From: Paraburkholderia azotifigens | GTDB lineage: Bacteria; Pseudomonadota; Gammaproteobacteria; Burkholderiales; Burkholderiaceae | Assembly: GCF_007995085.1 (NCBI RefSeq) | Contig: NZ_VOQS01000005.1 | Span: 2,480,001 to 2,544,000, forward strand | Direction: 5' to 3' | Length of the DNA: 64,000 nucleotides | In this document: positions 19,455 to 28,437 of the stretch, in pieces | How the letters are laid out: every line of letters starts with the position of its first letter | How positions within the stretch are numbered: position 1 is the first letter of the stretch | Notes under the pieces: model-generated | Databases searched by the model: none | What the model was told of the DNA's origin: nothing | The model's input: only the letters and a program-made list of their open reading frames with translations | Made by a program: the position numbers and the translations under genes

Positions 19455-21521
19455 TCACGCGGCCGCAGGATCGCTGACAAGATCACGGCCGGTCTCGATG
19501 CGGCCAGCCAGGCGCCGCAGGAATGCAGGTTGTCCAGCCACCGTTACGGAGAAGTCGTACCAGTTGCCGCTTGCGGAAACACGCCAACGGGTCTGTATTT
19601 CCCCGCCGGCAGGAACCGGAAATGTCCACGGACCATCCTGGTGATAGGCATTCGCGGTGACGAGAAATGTGCACGCCGTCTTGCCTGTATTTATCAATCG
19701 CAGGCAGAGCTCATTGCTCGATCTGTCGTATGTGGCCTTGATCTCAAGATGCGCTGTCGACGTTCCCGACGCAGTGGAGACGTCGCCTGCAAATGTGCGC
19801 AGATAACCATTTGGGCCGCGTAACGCGAGATGGTATCGAGTGCCTATCATCCTGGCATGTCCCCACTCGTCGGATAGCGTGGTGCCGGGCGCGAGTGCAT
19901 AGCGACTCGGTGGATTGGTCCGGGTCCGAAGATCGTAGACGGACAACGGAACGCCATTCGGCCCGGCGTTGCGCATCACAAGACGAAGCGTTCCGTTACG
20001 CGCGTCCACGTGAGCATTCGCCTCGATATCGTAGGGCAAGGCTCGTGACGCGCGGATGCCTCGTTCCTGCCGCGGCATCGATTGCATTGCGGGCACAGTC
20101 GGTTCAGGCAGTGAACTGCACTGGCGGTTGGCATCCGCTATGTACGTGCCTGTGTCGGGCAGTGACGGCCAGGCTGCGTCCCGAGTCCTGAAGTCGAACG
20201 CCGACATGAGGTCGCCGCATACCGCGCGACGCCATGCGCTGATGTTCGGGCAGTGAATGCCAAAGCGCCGCTCGATGAACTGGATGACCGACGTGTGATC
20301 GAAGATCTCGGAGCATACGTAGCCGCCTTTCGACCACGGCGAAACGACCGTCATCGGCACCCGGAAACCGAGGCCTAGCGGCAGTCCTTCGTAGATTTCT
20401 CCCGTCGTAGCGATCGTGGTTGCGCCGTCGCTATTCGCGGCGGGTGGAGTCGGCGGCGGCTCGTGATCGAAGTAGCCGCCCTGCTCGTCGTAATTCAGCA
20501 GGAAGACAGTCTTCGACCACACATCGGGATTCGCGACAAGCGCCGCGAGCAGGCGCGCAGTGAGGTCTTCACCCGCCTGCGGATGGTAGCTGGCGTGTTC
20601 CGACAACGCCGCCGGTGCGATGATCCACGATACTTGCGGCAAAGAACGGGCGGCGACGTCGGCAGCGAAGGCGCGGACGACGTCGTCCACTCTCGCCATG
20701 CCTTTGCGGTACAGTGCGCTCGATAACGACGCAGACCGGAAACTTCGAAACAGCGCAAGCGCGTTATCGTCGAAGTTGTCTGCCTGCTGATACACGCGCC
20801 AGCTTATGCCGGCTAGCTCGAGCGTTTCGGCGACAGTCGGCCACGCGAAGCCAGCAGTGGGTTCGACATTGTCGAGTACCGGTAAGAAACCGGCAGACAG
20901 GCCGCTGCTGCCGCTAAAGAGATGCAGACGATTCGGGTTGGTCTGCGTGAAAGTCGACGCATAGTACTGGTCGCAAATCGTGAAAGCGTCGGCGAGTGCA
21001 TAGTAGAACGGCAAATCGCTCCGATCGAAATAACTCATTCCGAGTCCCGCGAAACGGACTTTGTTCCATTCGTCACATCGACCCTGATTCCACATGGCAA
21101 TGTCGACGGGGTAGTTCATCGAAGGCGCCCGCGCGCAGGTCGCGCGCGTGAGGGCAGTGTCTGCGTGGAACGGCAGGATATGGCCGGTGTCCGTGGGCTG
21201 CATCCATACGGGATTGCCATTCGGCAGCACGATGGCCATACGGTCGTTGAATCCCCGCACGCCGCGAAGTGTTCCGAAGTAGTGATCGAATGACCGGTTC
21301 TCTTGCGTAAAGATGACGATATGCGCGACGTCGTTGAACGTGCCCGTCAAATTCGACGGACGCGTCGCGAGTGCTTCGCGAATGAGCCTTGGCATCACCG
21401 CCGCGGTTGCCGAGGCGCCGAGCGCACCCACAGCCCTCCGCAGAAATGCGCGACGTCCTCCTCGGCCTGCGTTTTGGCCTGCAACGTACGCGTCGGGAAG
21501 AGTTTTGCGAATCATTGTCAT
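19455..21521 (-). CDS. plcN: Phospholipase C, phosphocholine-specific type (Tat-exported)
   Basis: The 688-residue enzyme belongs to the phosphoesterase family of PlcN/PlcC and hydrolyses phospholipids such as phosphatidylcholine outside the inner membrane. A twin-arginine signal (GRRAFLRRAVGALGASA) is near residue 20 after this start. The catalytic hallmark FTQENRSFDHYFG follows, then YDEQGGYFDH and FLIERRFG-like segments; the two C-terminal domains typical of this family are present (the RNGTLRLVMRNAGPNG region and the final beta domain). The ATG at 21521 was chosen because it puts the Tat motif near the N-terminus; an upstream TTG at 21587 is also in frame. No ribosome binding site is strong. 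The hydrolase could also accept sphingomyelin. Confidence 0.9.
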   Translation of the reverse strand: MTMIRKTLPDAYVAGQNAGRGGRRAFLRRAVGALGASATAAVMPRLIREALATRPSNLTGTFNDVAHIVIFTQENRSFDHYFGTLRGVRGFNDRMAIVLPNGNPVWMQPTDTGHILPFHADTALTRATCARAPSMNYPVDIAMWNQGRCDEWNKVRFAGLGMSYFDRSDLPFYYALADAFTICDQYYASTFTQTNPNRLHLFSGSSGLSAGFLPVLDNVEPTAGFAWPTVAETLELAGISWRVYQQADNFDDNALALFRSFRSASLSSALYRKGMARVDDVVRAFAADVAARSLPQVSWIIAPAALSEHASYHPQAGEDLTARLLAALVANPDVWSKTVFLLNYDEQGGYFDHEPPPTPPAANSDGATTIATTGEIYEGLPLGLGFRVPMTVVSPWSKGGYVCSEIFDHTSVIQFIERRFGIHCPNISAWRRAVCGDLMSAFDFRTRDAAWPSLPDTGTYIADANRQCSSLPEPTVPAMQSMPRQERGIRASRALPYDIEANAHVDARNGTLRLVMRNAGPNGVPLSVYDLRTRTNPPSRYALAPGTTLSDEWGHARMIGTRYHLALRGPNGYLRTFAGDVSTASGTSTAHLEIKATYDRSSNELCLRLINTGKTACTFLVTANAYHQDGPWTFPVPAGGEIQTRWRVSASGNWYDFSVTVAGQPAFLRRLAGRIETGRDLVSDPAAA

Positions 21522-21880
21522 CGCCGCGATGGCTGTCGGATGCGTTGCCTGTGTAAGACGCAAGACATATGGATCCGACATGATCAAAACGATTTCGTTG
21601 GCAATGCTACATGACGGTGCTTAACGAAACATTAAGGCCAGGCCAGTTCGCTACGGCATCTTCATGTCATTGCGATGAATCGGGCAATCAGATTGGCTAC
21701 CTTTCAAAGTGAATCGAATCAGGCTGACGGTTGAAAGCTGCGGTAACGCTGCGTAACAGTGGCTTAACGTTTTCTTCAGATTGAGTCCCTTACGATCGCG
21801 TGGATCGGGCTCAATCTTTTGCAGCCGCCCGATGCCGTCAATGAAGATCATGTGTCGAGCGGTCGACAACGAGAGCGCCA

Positions 21881-22204
21881 ATGAATAGCACAATGGTTAG
21901 ATCAATCCGGGCGCATTTGATAACGGCGTCGATTGCAGCGACATGCATCAACGCGGTTGTGCTCGTGCGGATGTTTGTCTTCGGCGTCAGCGAATCCACG
22001 TTCGAGACGGGCGGGTTCAGGATCGCCGTCGTTGCCGCGGTCGCCATTGCAACTGGCTTGACGCGCCTGTTCGCGCTCGGCGCATATCGCTATGCGCTAA
22101 AGCAATCGGGCTTGTGCGCGACAATTGACGAGGGCCGCTACGTGCATGGCGCGGGTCGATTTCGAGCGCTCGTGTCGCTGCATCTTCGTTTCTCCGGTGT
22201 CTGA
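21881..22204 (+). CDS. Small two-helix membrane protein preceding hpnI
   Basis: The 107-residue product contains two hydrophobic helices (residues about 11-34 and 47-68) and a basic C-terminus. GAGAG lies 6 bases before the ATG. It ends 17 bases before the HpnI-like gene on the same strand and is therefore probably co-transcribed with it. I do not recognise a family. Joint action with the hopanoid genes is inference from position only. Confidence 0.55.
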   Translation: MNSTMVRSIRAHLITASIAATCINAVVLVRMFVFGVSESTFETGGFRIAVVAAVAIATGLTRLFALGAYRYALKQSGLCATIDEGRYVHGAGRFRALVSLHLRFSGV

Positions 22205-22221
22205 CAAGGCGGATCACGCAC

Positions 22222-23436
22222 ATGACATCGGACGCAATGGTTATGGCTGCGCCACTCGTCACATTCGATGGGGCACGCCTCGTATTGGCCTGTTTTTTCG
22301 GACTGTGCGCTGCATTTGGCGTCGTCTATACGATCGTTGCAACGGTACTCATCGGGCCTTTCTTAGCCCGACGCTCACCCGCATGTGACCGCTATCCTTC
22401 AGTGACGGTCATCAAGCCGCTAAGCGGAATGGAGGCGGCGCTTCTGTCGAATCTGCGCAGCTTCTGCGAACAGGATTATCCGGGAACCGTGCAGTACCTT
22501 TTTGGCGTGCATGACGGGCGCGATCCCGCACTCGAGGTCGTCAGGGAACTCCAGGTTCTTTATCCGGCTGCGCATATCACCACCATTGCGAATAGCGCAC
22601 TGCATGGCTGCAATAGAAAGGTCAGCAATCTCATCAACATGCTTCCGTCCGCCGAATACGATGTTTTCGTTTTCGCGGACAGCGACGTCACCGTTGCCGG
22701 CGACTACCTGTCGCGCGTCGTCGGCGAACTGGAGGCAGAGGGCGTGGGACTCGTGACCTGCGCGTATGTCGGAGTACCTGATCCCGGCTTCTGGCCGCGG
22801 CTATCCGCGAGGGCAGTCGACTACCAGTTTTTGCCGGGTGTCGTCGCCGGTCTGCGAGCGGGCCTTGCCCAGCCGTGCTTCGGGCAGACCATCGCGATGC
22901 GGCGTCAGACGCTCGATGCGATCGGCGGCCTTGGCCAGTTTGCCGGTCTGCTTGCCGAAGACCACGCGATCGGCGTGGCCGTGCGAGCGACAGGGCAGAA
23001 GGTGGTGGTGCCGGGTTTCGTGGTCGGGCACGCATGCCCCGAGTCGACAGCGACGCGCCTGATGGAACACGAGTTGAGATGGAGCCGAACGATCCGGCGT
23101 ATCGATCCCATTGGCCACGCAAGTTCCGCCCTGAGCTATCCCGTCGCATGGGCGGCGCTTGCACTCATGACGGGCGGCGCGCCCATCTGGGCAGTGCTTC
23201 AGCTCGTCGTCGCGCTCGCCGCGAGGGCGCTGCTACAGTTGCGTATCGACACGATCCTGAAGCGGCCCGTTCGCGGCTTGTGGTTACTGCCGTTGTGGGA
23301 TCTCCTCGCATTCGGCATACTTTGCCTGAGCTTTTCTTCGTCGCGCATCGTCTGGCGCGGAGTCAGTTTCCGCGTCGATGGCCGCGGCACGTTGACGGTC
23401 GAACCAGGGCGCTCGTCTGCGGATCGCGCCAGCTGA
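22222..23436 (+). CDS. hpnI: Hopanoid-type glycosyltransferase HpnI (ceramide glucosyltransferase family GT21)
   Basis: The 404-residue membrane protein has an N-terminal helix (ACFFGLCAAFGVVYTIVATVL), a GT2/GT21 catalytic domain and three C-terminal membrane helices. The expected motifs are present: HDGRDPA (D1), FADSDV (D2), LLAEDHAIG (D3) and the (Q/R)xxRW-type ELRWSR. In the hopanoid pathway HpnI adds N-acetylglucosamine to bacteriohopanetetrol; relatives make glucosylceramide, so the acceptor is uncertain. The first ATG has weak support and a second in-frame ATG lies 12 bases on. The deacetylase gene hpnK, often next to hpnI, is absent here. Confidence 0.8.
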   Translation: MTSDAMVMAAPLVTFDGARLVLACFFGLCAAFGVVYTIVATVLIGPFLARRSPACDRYPSVTVIKPLSGMEAALLSNLRSFCEQDYPGTVQYLFGVHDGRDPALEVVRELQVLYPAAHITTIANSALHGCNRKVSNLINMLPSAEYDVFVFADSDVTVAGDYLSRVVGELEAEGVGLVTCAYVGVPDPGFWPRLSARAVDYQFLPGVVAGLRAGLAQPCFGQTIAMRRQTLDAIGGLGQFAGLLAEDHAIGVAVRATGQKVVVPGFVVGHACPESTATRLMEHELRWSRTIRRIDPIGHASSALSYPVAWAALALMTGGAPIWAVLQLVVALAARALLQLRIDTILKRPVRGLWLLPLWDLLAFGILCLSFSSSRIVWRGVSFRVDGRGTLTVEPGRSSADRAS

Positions 23437-23454
23437 CCGACACCCTGAGTTTCG

Positions 23455-24417
23455 ATGATCAAGCACCTCGGCAGATACACGGCACTCGCGGGACTTGCGA
23501 TAGCCCTTTACACCGTCTGGCACAGCCATCCTGCGCAGGTGCTGGATCTGCTGCGCGACGCGAGCGCGGGCCTGCTGGTCGCAGCCCTCGCACACGTGCT
23601 CGCGATGCTTGCCAACGCACGCGACTGGCAGACGCTGATACGAGGCGCCAACCGGCCTGTGCTGGCTTCGATGTTGAAGCTCGTGTGGATACGGGAGTCA
23701 GTGAACTGCATGTTGCCCGTTGCGCGCGTCGGCGGAGAGCTCGTGTCGTTTCAGCTTCTGAAGCGATGGGGTCTGAGGACGTCGACTGCAGCCGCGAGCC
23801 TCGTTGTCGATCTGCAACTCACCATCATCAGCCAGTTCATTTTCACCATGGCAGCCGTCGGTTTTCTGGCCGTCCATGGGGGCTCGGCCGCGGGACATGT
23901 GATTGGCGTTCTTTCGTGGAGCGCGGCGCTGCTCGTCCCCGTGCCCATCCTGTTCGCGCTCGTCCAGCACGCCAATCCGTTCGGATTCGCTTCCAAAGCG
24001 CTGGGACGGCTGACGAGCGGCAAGCTGGACGCACTGGTGGGCCCATCGGTAAAGACCGATCAGGCGATCAAGGCAATCTGGCGCAGACGCGGCGTGATCG
24101 TGCGATACCTGTTTTTATGGCAACCGCTTCAGTGCGCGGCGACGGCCTTCGAGTTGTGGATTGCGTTGTATTTCCTTCGATCCGACACGAGCTATGCCGT
24201 TGTACTCGTCATCGAAATCCTGATACAGGCGGTGAGCAGTGCGGCGTTCGTCGTCCCCGGCGCGCTGGGCGTCCAGGAAGGCGCTTTCGTCGTGATCGGC
24301 GGCTGGTTCGGGATCGAGCCGGCGACGAGCCTGGCGCTTGCAGGAGCGCGGCGTATCCGCGATCTGATGTTCTACGTTCCAGGGCTCGTTGCGTGGCATT
24401 TCTCGGTGCGCGATTAA
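23455..24417 (+). CDS. hpnL: HpnL-like multi-pass membrane protein (lysylphosphatidylglycerol synthase TM family)
   Basis: The 320-residue protein has about seven to eight membrane helices and the UPF0104/LPG-synthase transmembrane pattern (MLPVARVGGELVSFQLLKRWG and the late GALGVQEGAFVVIG). Such proteins are linked to hopanoid export or modification (HpnL). It starts 18 bases after the HpnI-like gene on the same strand, so the two form an operon. The function is inferred from family and neighbour; it could also act in another lipid path. Confidence 0.75.
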   Translation: MIKHLGRYTALAGLAIALYTVWHSHPAQVLDLLRDASAGLLVAALAHVLAMLANARDWQTLIRGANRPVLASMLKLVWIRESVNCMLPVARVGGELVSFQLLKRWGLRTSTAAASLVVDLQLTIISQFIFTMAAVGFLAVHGGSAAGHVIGVLSWSAALLVPVPILFALVQHANPFGFASKALGRLTSGKLDALVGPSVKTDQAIKAIWRRRGVIVRYLFLWQPLQCAATAFELWIALYFLRSDTSYAVVLVIEILIQAVSSAAFVVPGALGVQEGAFVVIGGWFGIEPATSLALAGARRIRDLMFYVPGLVAWHFSVRD

Positions 24418-24777
24418 GGGCGGTGCCGGCGGCGCATCGCCTTTTTATTTACTCGAAAATCGCAACTAACTGTCTGTCGCGACCAACCCCCACCAACGCT
24501 GTCGCGCAACCCTGCGTCTACAGATAGAGCGCGGGTACCTGCAGCCATCATTCGGCGCAACGCCTGAAGTGAAACAAACCGACCCATTTCGACATGCACC
24601 ATCGACGGCGCGTGCTCAACGACAGTGCTAGTCTTTGCGCTGATCGCGCACAAGCGGGCCTTGCGAACTTCATCGAGCGTCGCGGCTCCTAGCGAAGAAC
24701 GGTGACGTGCCGCCTGCGCACACGGGCGGCGAGCGCCGTGCTCGATCAACGCAGACAACCGACGCGAGGTAACGTGA
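24418..24777. other. Intergenic stretch before the HAD gene
   Basis: A 360-base gap in which I see no supported gene. Open frames in it are overlaps with the HAD hydrolase in other frames. It should hold the promoter of the HAD gene; no clear -35/-10 pair stood out. Confidence 0.4.
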
Positions 24778-25467
24778 ATGAACACACCATCAAGCAACGA
24801 CGTTGTCTTTCTGTTCGATGTCGATAACACGCTGCTCGACAACGATCACGTGCTGACCGACTTGCGCGCACACATGACGCGGCATTTCGGCGAACAGAAC
24901 AGCGCACGCTACTGGCAGATTTTCGAAGATCTGCGCGGCGAACTCGGTTATGCGGACTATCTCGGCGCCTTGCAGCGCTATCGAAACGAGCATCACGACG
25001 ACACGCAGCTCTTGTTGATGTCGTGTTACCTGATCGACTATCCGTTCGCGAATCGCATTTTTCCGGGCGCGCTCGATGCGCTTCGCTATGCAAGCCGCTT
25101 CGGCAAGACAGCAATTCTTTCGGACGGCGACGTCGTGTTCCAGCCGCGCAAGGTGTCGCGCTCCGGCTTGTGGGACGAAGTGGAGGGGCGCGTGCTGATC
25201 TACATTCACAAGGAGCTGATGCTCGACAACGTGATCGCGCATTACCCTGCGCGGCACTACGTGATGGTCGACGACAAGCTGCGCATTCTCACGGCGATGA
25301 AAGAGAAATGGGGCAACCGCCTGACGACGATCTTTCCGCGCCAGGGACATTACGCCCTCGATACCAGGGAAGTCGCGAAGTATCCGGACCCTGACATTAC
25401 GATCGAAAGAATCGGCGAACTGACGTCGATCGATTTCGAGGCCCTGGCAGCGAAAGGCCGACGCTAG
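24778..25467 (+). CDS. HAD-superfamily hydrolase
   Basis: The 229-residue protein carries the haloacid dehalogenase signature: motif I FDVDNTLLDND with nucleophile Asp14, motif II ILSDGDV around residue 118 and motif IV MVDDKLR near 161. The cap region between motif I and II is helical (about 25-95). Members hydrolyse phosphate esters; the substrate here is not known. The gene stands alone, convergent with the LysR gene, with an ATG preceded by GAGG. Confidence 0.85.
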   Translation: MNTPSSNDVVFLFDVDNTLLDNDHVLTDLRAHMTRHFGEQNSARYWQIFEDLRGELGYADYLGALQRYRNEHHDDTQLLLMSCYLIDYPFANRIFPGALDALRYASRFGKTAILSDGDVVFQPRKVSRSGLWDEVEGRVLIYIHKELMLDNVIAHYPARHYVMVDDKLRILTAMKEKWGNRLTTIFPRQGHYALDTREVAKYPDPDITIERIGELTSIDFEALAAKGRR

Positions 25468-25499
25468 GCGAGCAGAATGAAGCGACAGCGCAGGCGGCG

Positions 25500-26534
25500 C
25501 TATTCGCTCATCCATTCGCCGCTCAGATCGCTGCCTTGCAGCAGTTCGAGCAGCGTGCCGGCGGGATGACTGAGCCGCTTCGCAGCCAGTGCGATGAATT
25601 CGACGTCGGGCAGCGCGGGCAGGCTTGCGCTGTTCACGGGCGGCGCGAGGCCGCGCGCCGACACGTACTGCGATTTCGCCGTCAACCCCAGGCCGCCGCG
25701 CGCGGCCGCGATGCAGCCCGCGTGGCTGCTGCTCGTGCAGATCACTTCCCAGCCAAAACCTTTTTCCGCGAGCGCATTCAGCACGACCGCGCGCGTGACG
25801 CTCGGCTCCGCGACGAGCACGAGCGGCAACGGCTGTTCGAGATCGACGACCGTGCCAGGCCGCGCAATCCATTCAAGCCGCGAGCGCAGCAGCGGCGTGC
25901 CGCGCCGCTCGCCGAGCCGACGCTTGCCGACGAGCAGATCGATCGAACCGGCATCGAGCAGTTCGTACAGGCGGCTCGTCATGCCGATGGTGATTTCCAG
26001 TTCGACATCGGGATGTGCGTGGCGGAATGCGGCGAGCACGTTCGGCAGGGCGCCCAGCGCGATATCGTCGGACGTGCCGAGCCGCACGCGCCCTTTGAGG
26101 CGGGGCTTGCGGAACTGCGATTCCGCGCGGTTCATCGCCTGCAGGATCACGTTGGCATGCACGAGCAGCGCTTCGCCGTCGGCCGTCATCGCAAGCGAAT
26201 GCGTGTCGCGCACGAATAGCCGTCGGCCCACGCTCTCTTCGAGGCGGCGGATATGTTCGCTGACGCTCGACTGATTCAGACCGAGCCGTTTGCCCGCTTC
26301 CGTGAAGCTGCGGCAACTGGTGACAGTCGCGAACTGGTGAGAGACAAACGAAACCTGTTCTTGGGAACGGGCTAACTCATTGATTTTATTGAAATCTATA
26401 TTTCCGCGTTTTTTGAATGTACAAAGAAATCTGAACTGGGCAAGTTGTCGAAGTCTGTCGCCATGACAAACGAAATCTGAACTGAGGTGACGCGGCCCAT
26501 GTTTGGTCCCCGCCGCCACGCTGAGCGTCTGCAC
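25500..26534 (-). CDS. LysR-family transcriptional regulator, 5' end displaced
   Basis: The protein has a winged helix HTH (SFTEAGKRLGLNQSSVSEHIRRLEESVGRRLF) and a LysR substrate-binding domain to the end. The first helix of the HTH normally starts a few residues after the initiator Met, but no ATG, GTG or TTG exists in frame near that place. The only in-frame start is a GTG at 26534, giving about 65 unrelated residues. Just upstream of the conserved region (about 26340-26480) lie three similar repeats, so the natural start has probably been replaced by a mobile-element end or the island border. The protein may not be made or may start at a rare codon. Targets are unknown. Confidence 0.6.
   Translation of the reverse strand: MQTLSVAAGTKHGPRHLSSDFVCHGDRLRQLAQFRFLCTFKKRGNIDFNKINELARSQEQVSFVSHQFATVTSCRSFTEAGKRLGLNQSSVSEHIRRLEESVGRRLFVRDTHSLAMTADGEALLVHANVILQAMNRAESQFRKPRLKGRVRLGTSDDIALGALPNVLAAFRHAHPDVELEITIGMTSRLYELLDAGSIDLLVGKRRLGERRGTPLLRSRLEWIARPGTVVDLEQPLPLVLVAEPSVTRAVVLNALAEKGFGWEVICTSSSHAGCIAAARGGLGLTAKSQYVSARGLAPPVNSASLPALPDVEFIALAAKRLSHPAGTLLELLQGSDLSGEWMSE
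26338..26480. repeat. Three similar direct repeats at the LysR 5' end
   Basis: Reading plus strand, the copies are GAGACAAACGAAACCTGTTC (26340-26359), GTACAAAGAAATCTGAACTG (26419-26438) and ATGACAAACGAAATCTGAAC (26463-26482). The shared core is ACAAA(C)GAAA-CTG. They lie at the point where the LysR coding similarity stops. Spacing and similarity resemble transposase-binding sites at element ends, which is inference; no partner end was found. Confidence 0.5.
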
Positions 26535-27160
26535 TTGAGGGGCGCAATGCCGCAGAACTATGCAGGTTGCTTGTCGTTCGCAGCTAACATGTGGAACAGC
26601 AAGTCACTCGTGCTTGACGACGGTCTTTGTTCCGCGTAGTCTGGCACCCACTCGCATCCCCCCGCGAGTTCTGTTACCTCGCTGTCTGCAGCGAATCCTT
26701 TTTAAAGCCCCGAGCGACCTCGTCGCCGGCCTGATGGATTCGTTCGAGCAGAGGTAGTCATGAAACAGAGTTCCGCATCCCATAGCCAGTTCAGCCGTAG
26801 CAATCTCCCCACTTTCCCGAGGCGCCAGGTCATCCCAGCCAGCCGGCCGATCTGTCGCTGGCTCGGTGCGACCGCAGTCGTTGCCGTCGAAACCTACCTG
26901 CTGTCGATAGCGGTACACGCGTCCCATGACCCGTGCCGTCTCTCCGCCTCCGAAGCCGCGTCTGCTGTAAAGGCACGTTCCTTCGTCGCATCCAGATTTG
27001 ACCGTGAAGCCGACAGCGCAAGCCTCGGCGTAGCTCGCCCCCACCGCTCGACAACTTGAATGATGCGTCTGCCTGACTTTGATGGACGCAATTGCTTGAA
27101 CCGAAGCTCCGCTAGTCGGGCGCCTATCGGTTCACACATGACAACTTGAGGACACAAGAA
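26535..27160. other. Stretch without a supported gene
   Basis: About 620 bases. A 146-codon minus-strand frame (26604-27044) and a 99-codon plus-strand frame overlap each other; neither has a good ribosome binding site or recognisable domain, so I do not call either. The GC content remains high. It may contain the promoter for the next gene. Confidence 0.4.
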
Positions 27161-27610
27161 ATGCTGAACCTAGAATTGACGTTCTACCGGAACTCGAACG
27201 ACGTCTGGATTGGCGAGCTGTCGAACGGGGAAACCCGTTTGCTGGCCACGACTCATCCGGCTACCATTGCTGCCGCGATTTTCGCGATGGATGAATACAG
27301 TGTGCACGTTGAAACGGAGCGTGGCAGTTTCGAGATGGAGTTCCCCGCAAACACGGGCGAGCTGGACGCGCTGAGTCAACTGATGCTGGACCAGGAGATG
27401 GGGAAGTGGATGAGCGGCTTCTGCACGTTCTCGCGCATCGATTTCGTCGATCCGCATGCTATGGATAATCAGGCAGACGTTCACTTCCGGACGGCCATCC
27501 ACCACTTGCCTCCCGAACTCGTGAAGGTCCGACCGTTTGAAATTGAGCCGAAGGGGTTCGGGAAGCAGTTGAAGAAGCGCAATCAGTTCATCTACTATCC
27601 GTGGTGTTAG
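27161..27610 (+). CDS. Uncharacterised soluble protein
   Basis: The 149-residue protein starts at the ATG at 27161, which has GAGG about 9 bases upstream; a TTG 15 bases earlier is less likely. It is acidic, without signal peptide or membrane helix. The first half is predicted beta-rich (LELTFYRNSNDVWIGELSNGETRLL), the second half mixed. No family was recognised. It stands alone and is followed by a hairpin terminator at 27659. Confidence 0.6.
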   Translation: MLNLELTFYRNSNDVWIGELSNGETRLLATTHPATIAAAIFAMDEYSVHVETERGSFEMEFPANTGELDALSQLMLDQEMGKWMSGFCTFSRIDFVDPHAMDNQADVHFRTAIHHLPPELVKVRPFEIEPKGFGKQLKKRNQFIYYPWC

Positions 27611-27658
27611 AGTCGGCGCGGACTCCGGGGCAACGCCCGGTCCACGTCATGATTCACG

Positions 27659-27692
27659 AAGCCCGCGCCGAACCCTTGGTGCGGGCTTTTTT
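27659..27692 (+). terminator. Rho-independent terminator
   Basis: An 11-bp stem AAGCCCGCGCC/GGTGCGGGCTT with one G-T pair and an 8-base loop is followed by a run of T. It lies 49 bases after the preceding small gene, which it probably terminates. Confidence 0.8.
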
Positions 27693-28354
27693 CGATGAGT
27701 TTGCCAGTAGCGTCGGGGACCGTGCGAGTGTCAATTGGCTTGCGGTTATGCAGCCGACCGTTGGACGTACCGCCTACGTATGAGATGCAGCAGGAAGGAT
27801 CGAGCAGCTCCAGTTCTCACTGCGCTCGTCGATTTTCTTCCTGGAAGTAGGCGACGCGCAGACCGTGCTCCGGTTCTACCGGAGCGGGGCGGTCGATGCG
27901 GTCTAGTCGCTGGCGTGTATGTCTCAGGACCGCTGATGAACTTCAGGGACGAGCGGAATGCGACGCGAAGGCGAACGCTCTGGAGTATGAGCGTCGGCAA
28001 TTGAGCAATCGATGGTTCGAGAAGGAGACCGCGCCGTACACGCGAATCAGATGTGCGGCGCCAAGCGCCCTTCCTGTGAGCGTTACCGGCTCCGCTTGCG
28101 TCCGATCAACCACGAGGGCCGTGGGTTTGGGGTGATCATCGGTGGCGGGCATGTCGGTCAATTCGGCGGCGAAGCAGAGTATTACTTTCGGTCTGAGCCG
28201 ATACCGTGTGAGTCAGTCGCATGCCGTGGTTTCGCCAGAGTCAGCCCTGCGAGGCATCTCAGTGAAACTAGGCAACCCGCACAACACATGGAGGTTCAAG
28301 GGAGGTAACTCCGAAGGGTGTGGAAGCAAAGCCTAGTCCGTTGGCGCGTGCGTC
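27693..28354. other. Stretch without a supported gene
   Basis: About 660 bases between the terminator and the tandem repeat. Only short overlapping frames in several directions were seen, none with a good start or family likeness. It may be decayed coding DNA at the border of the accessory island. Confidence 0.4.
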
Positions 28355-28437
28355 GCAGATGTTACTGTTTTGTTCCGCGACTCGCGGCAAGAAACAGCAG
28401 ATGTTACTGTTTTGTTCCGCGACTCGCGGCAAGAAAC
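28355..28437. repeat. Tandem 41-bp direct repeat at the end of the HTH gene
   Basis: Two identical 41-base copies, 28355-28395 and 28397-28437, start GCAGATGTTACTG and end GGCAAGAAAC; they are separated by one base. The right copy contains the last codons and the TAA stop of the minus-strand gene 28404-29438. The left copy repeats those codons just behind the gene. This is a simple tandem duplication. Confidence 0.95.

Noticed and set aside
26604..27044. Minus-strand open frame of 146 codons
   Set aside because: Overlapped by other long frames in high-GC DNA, no ribosome binding site, no domain likeness.
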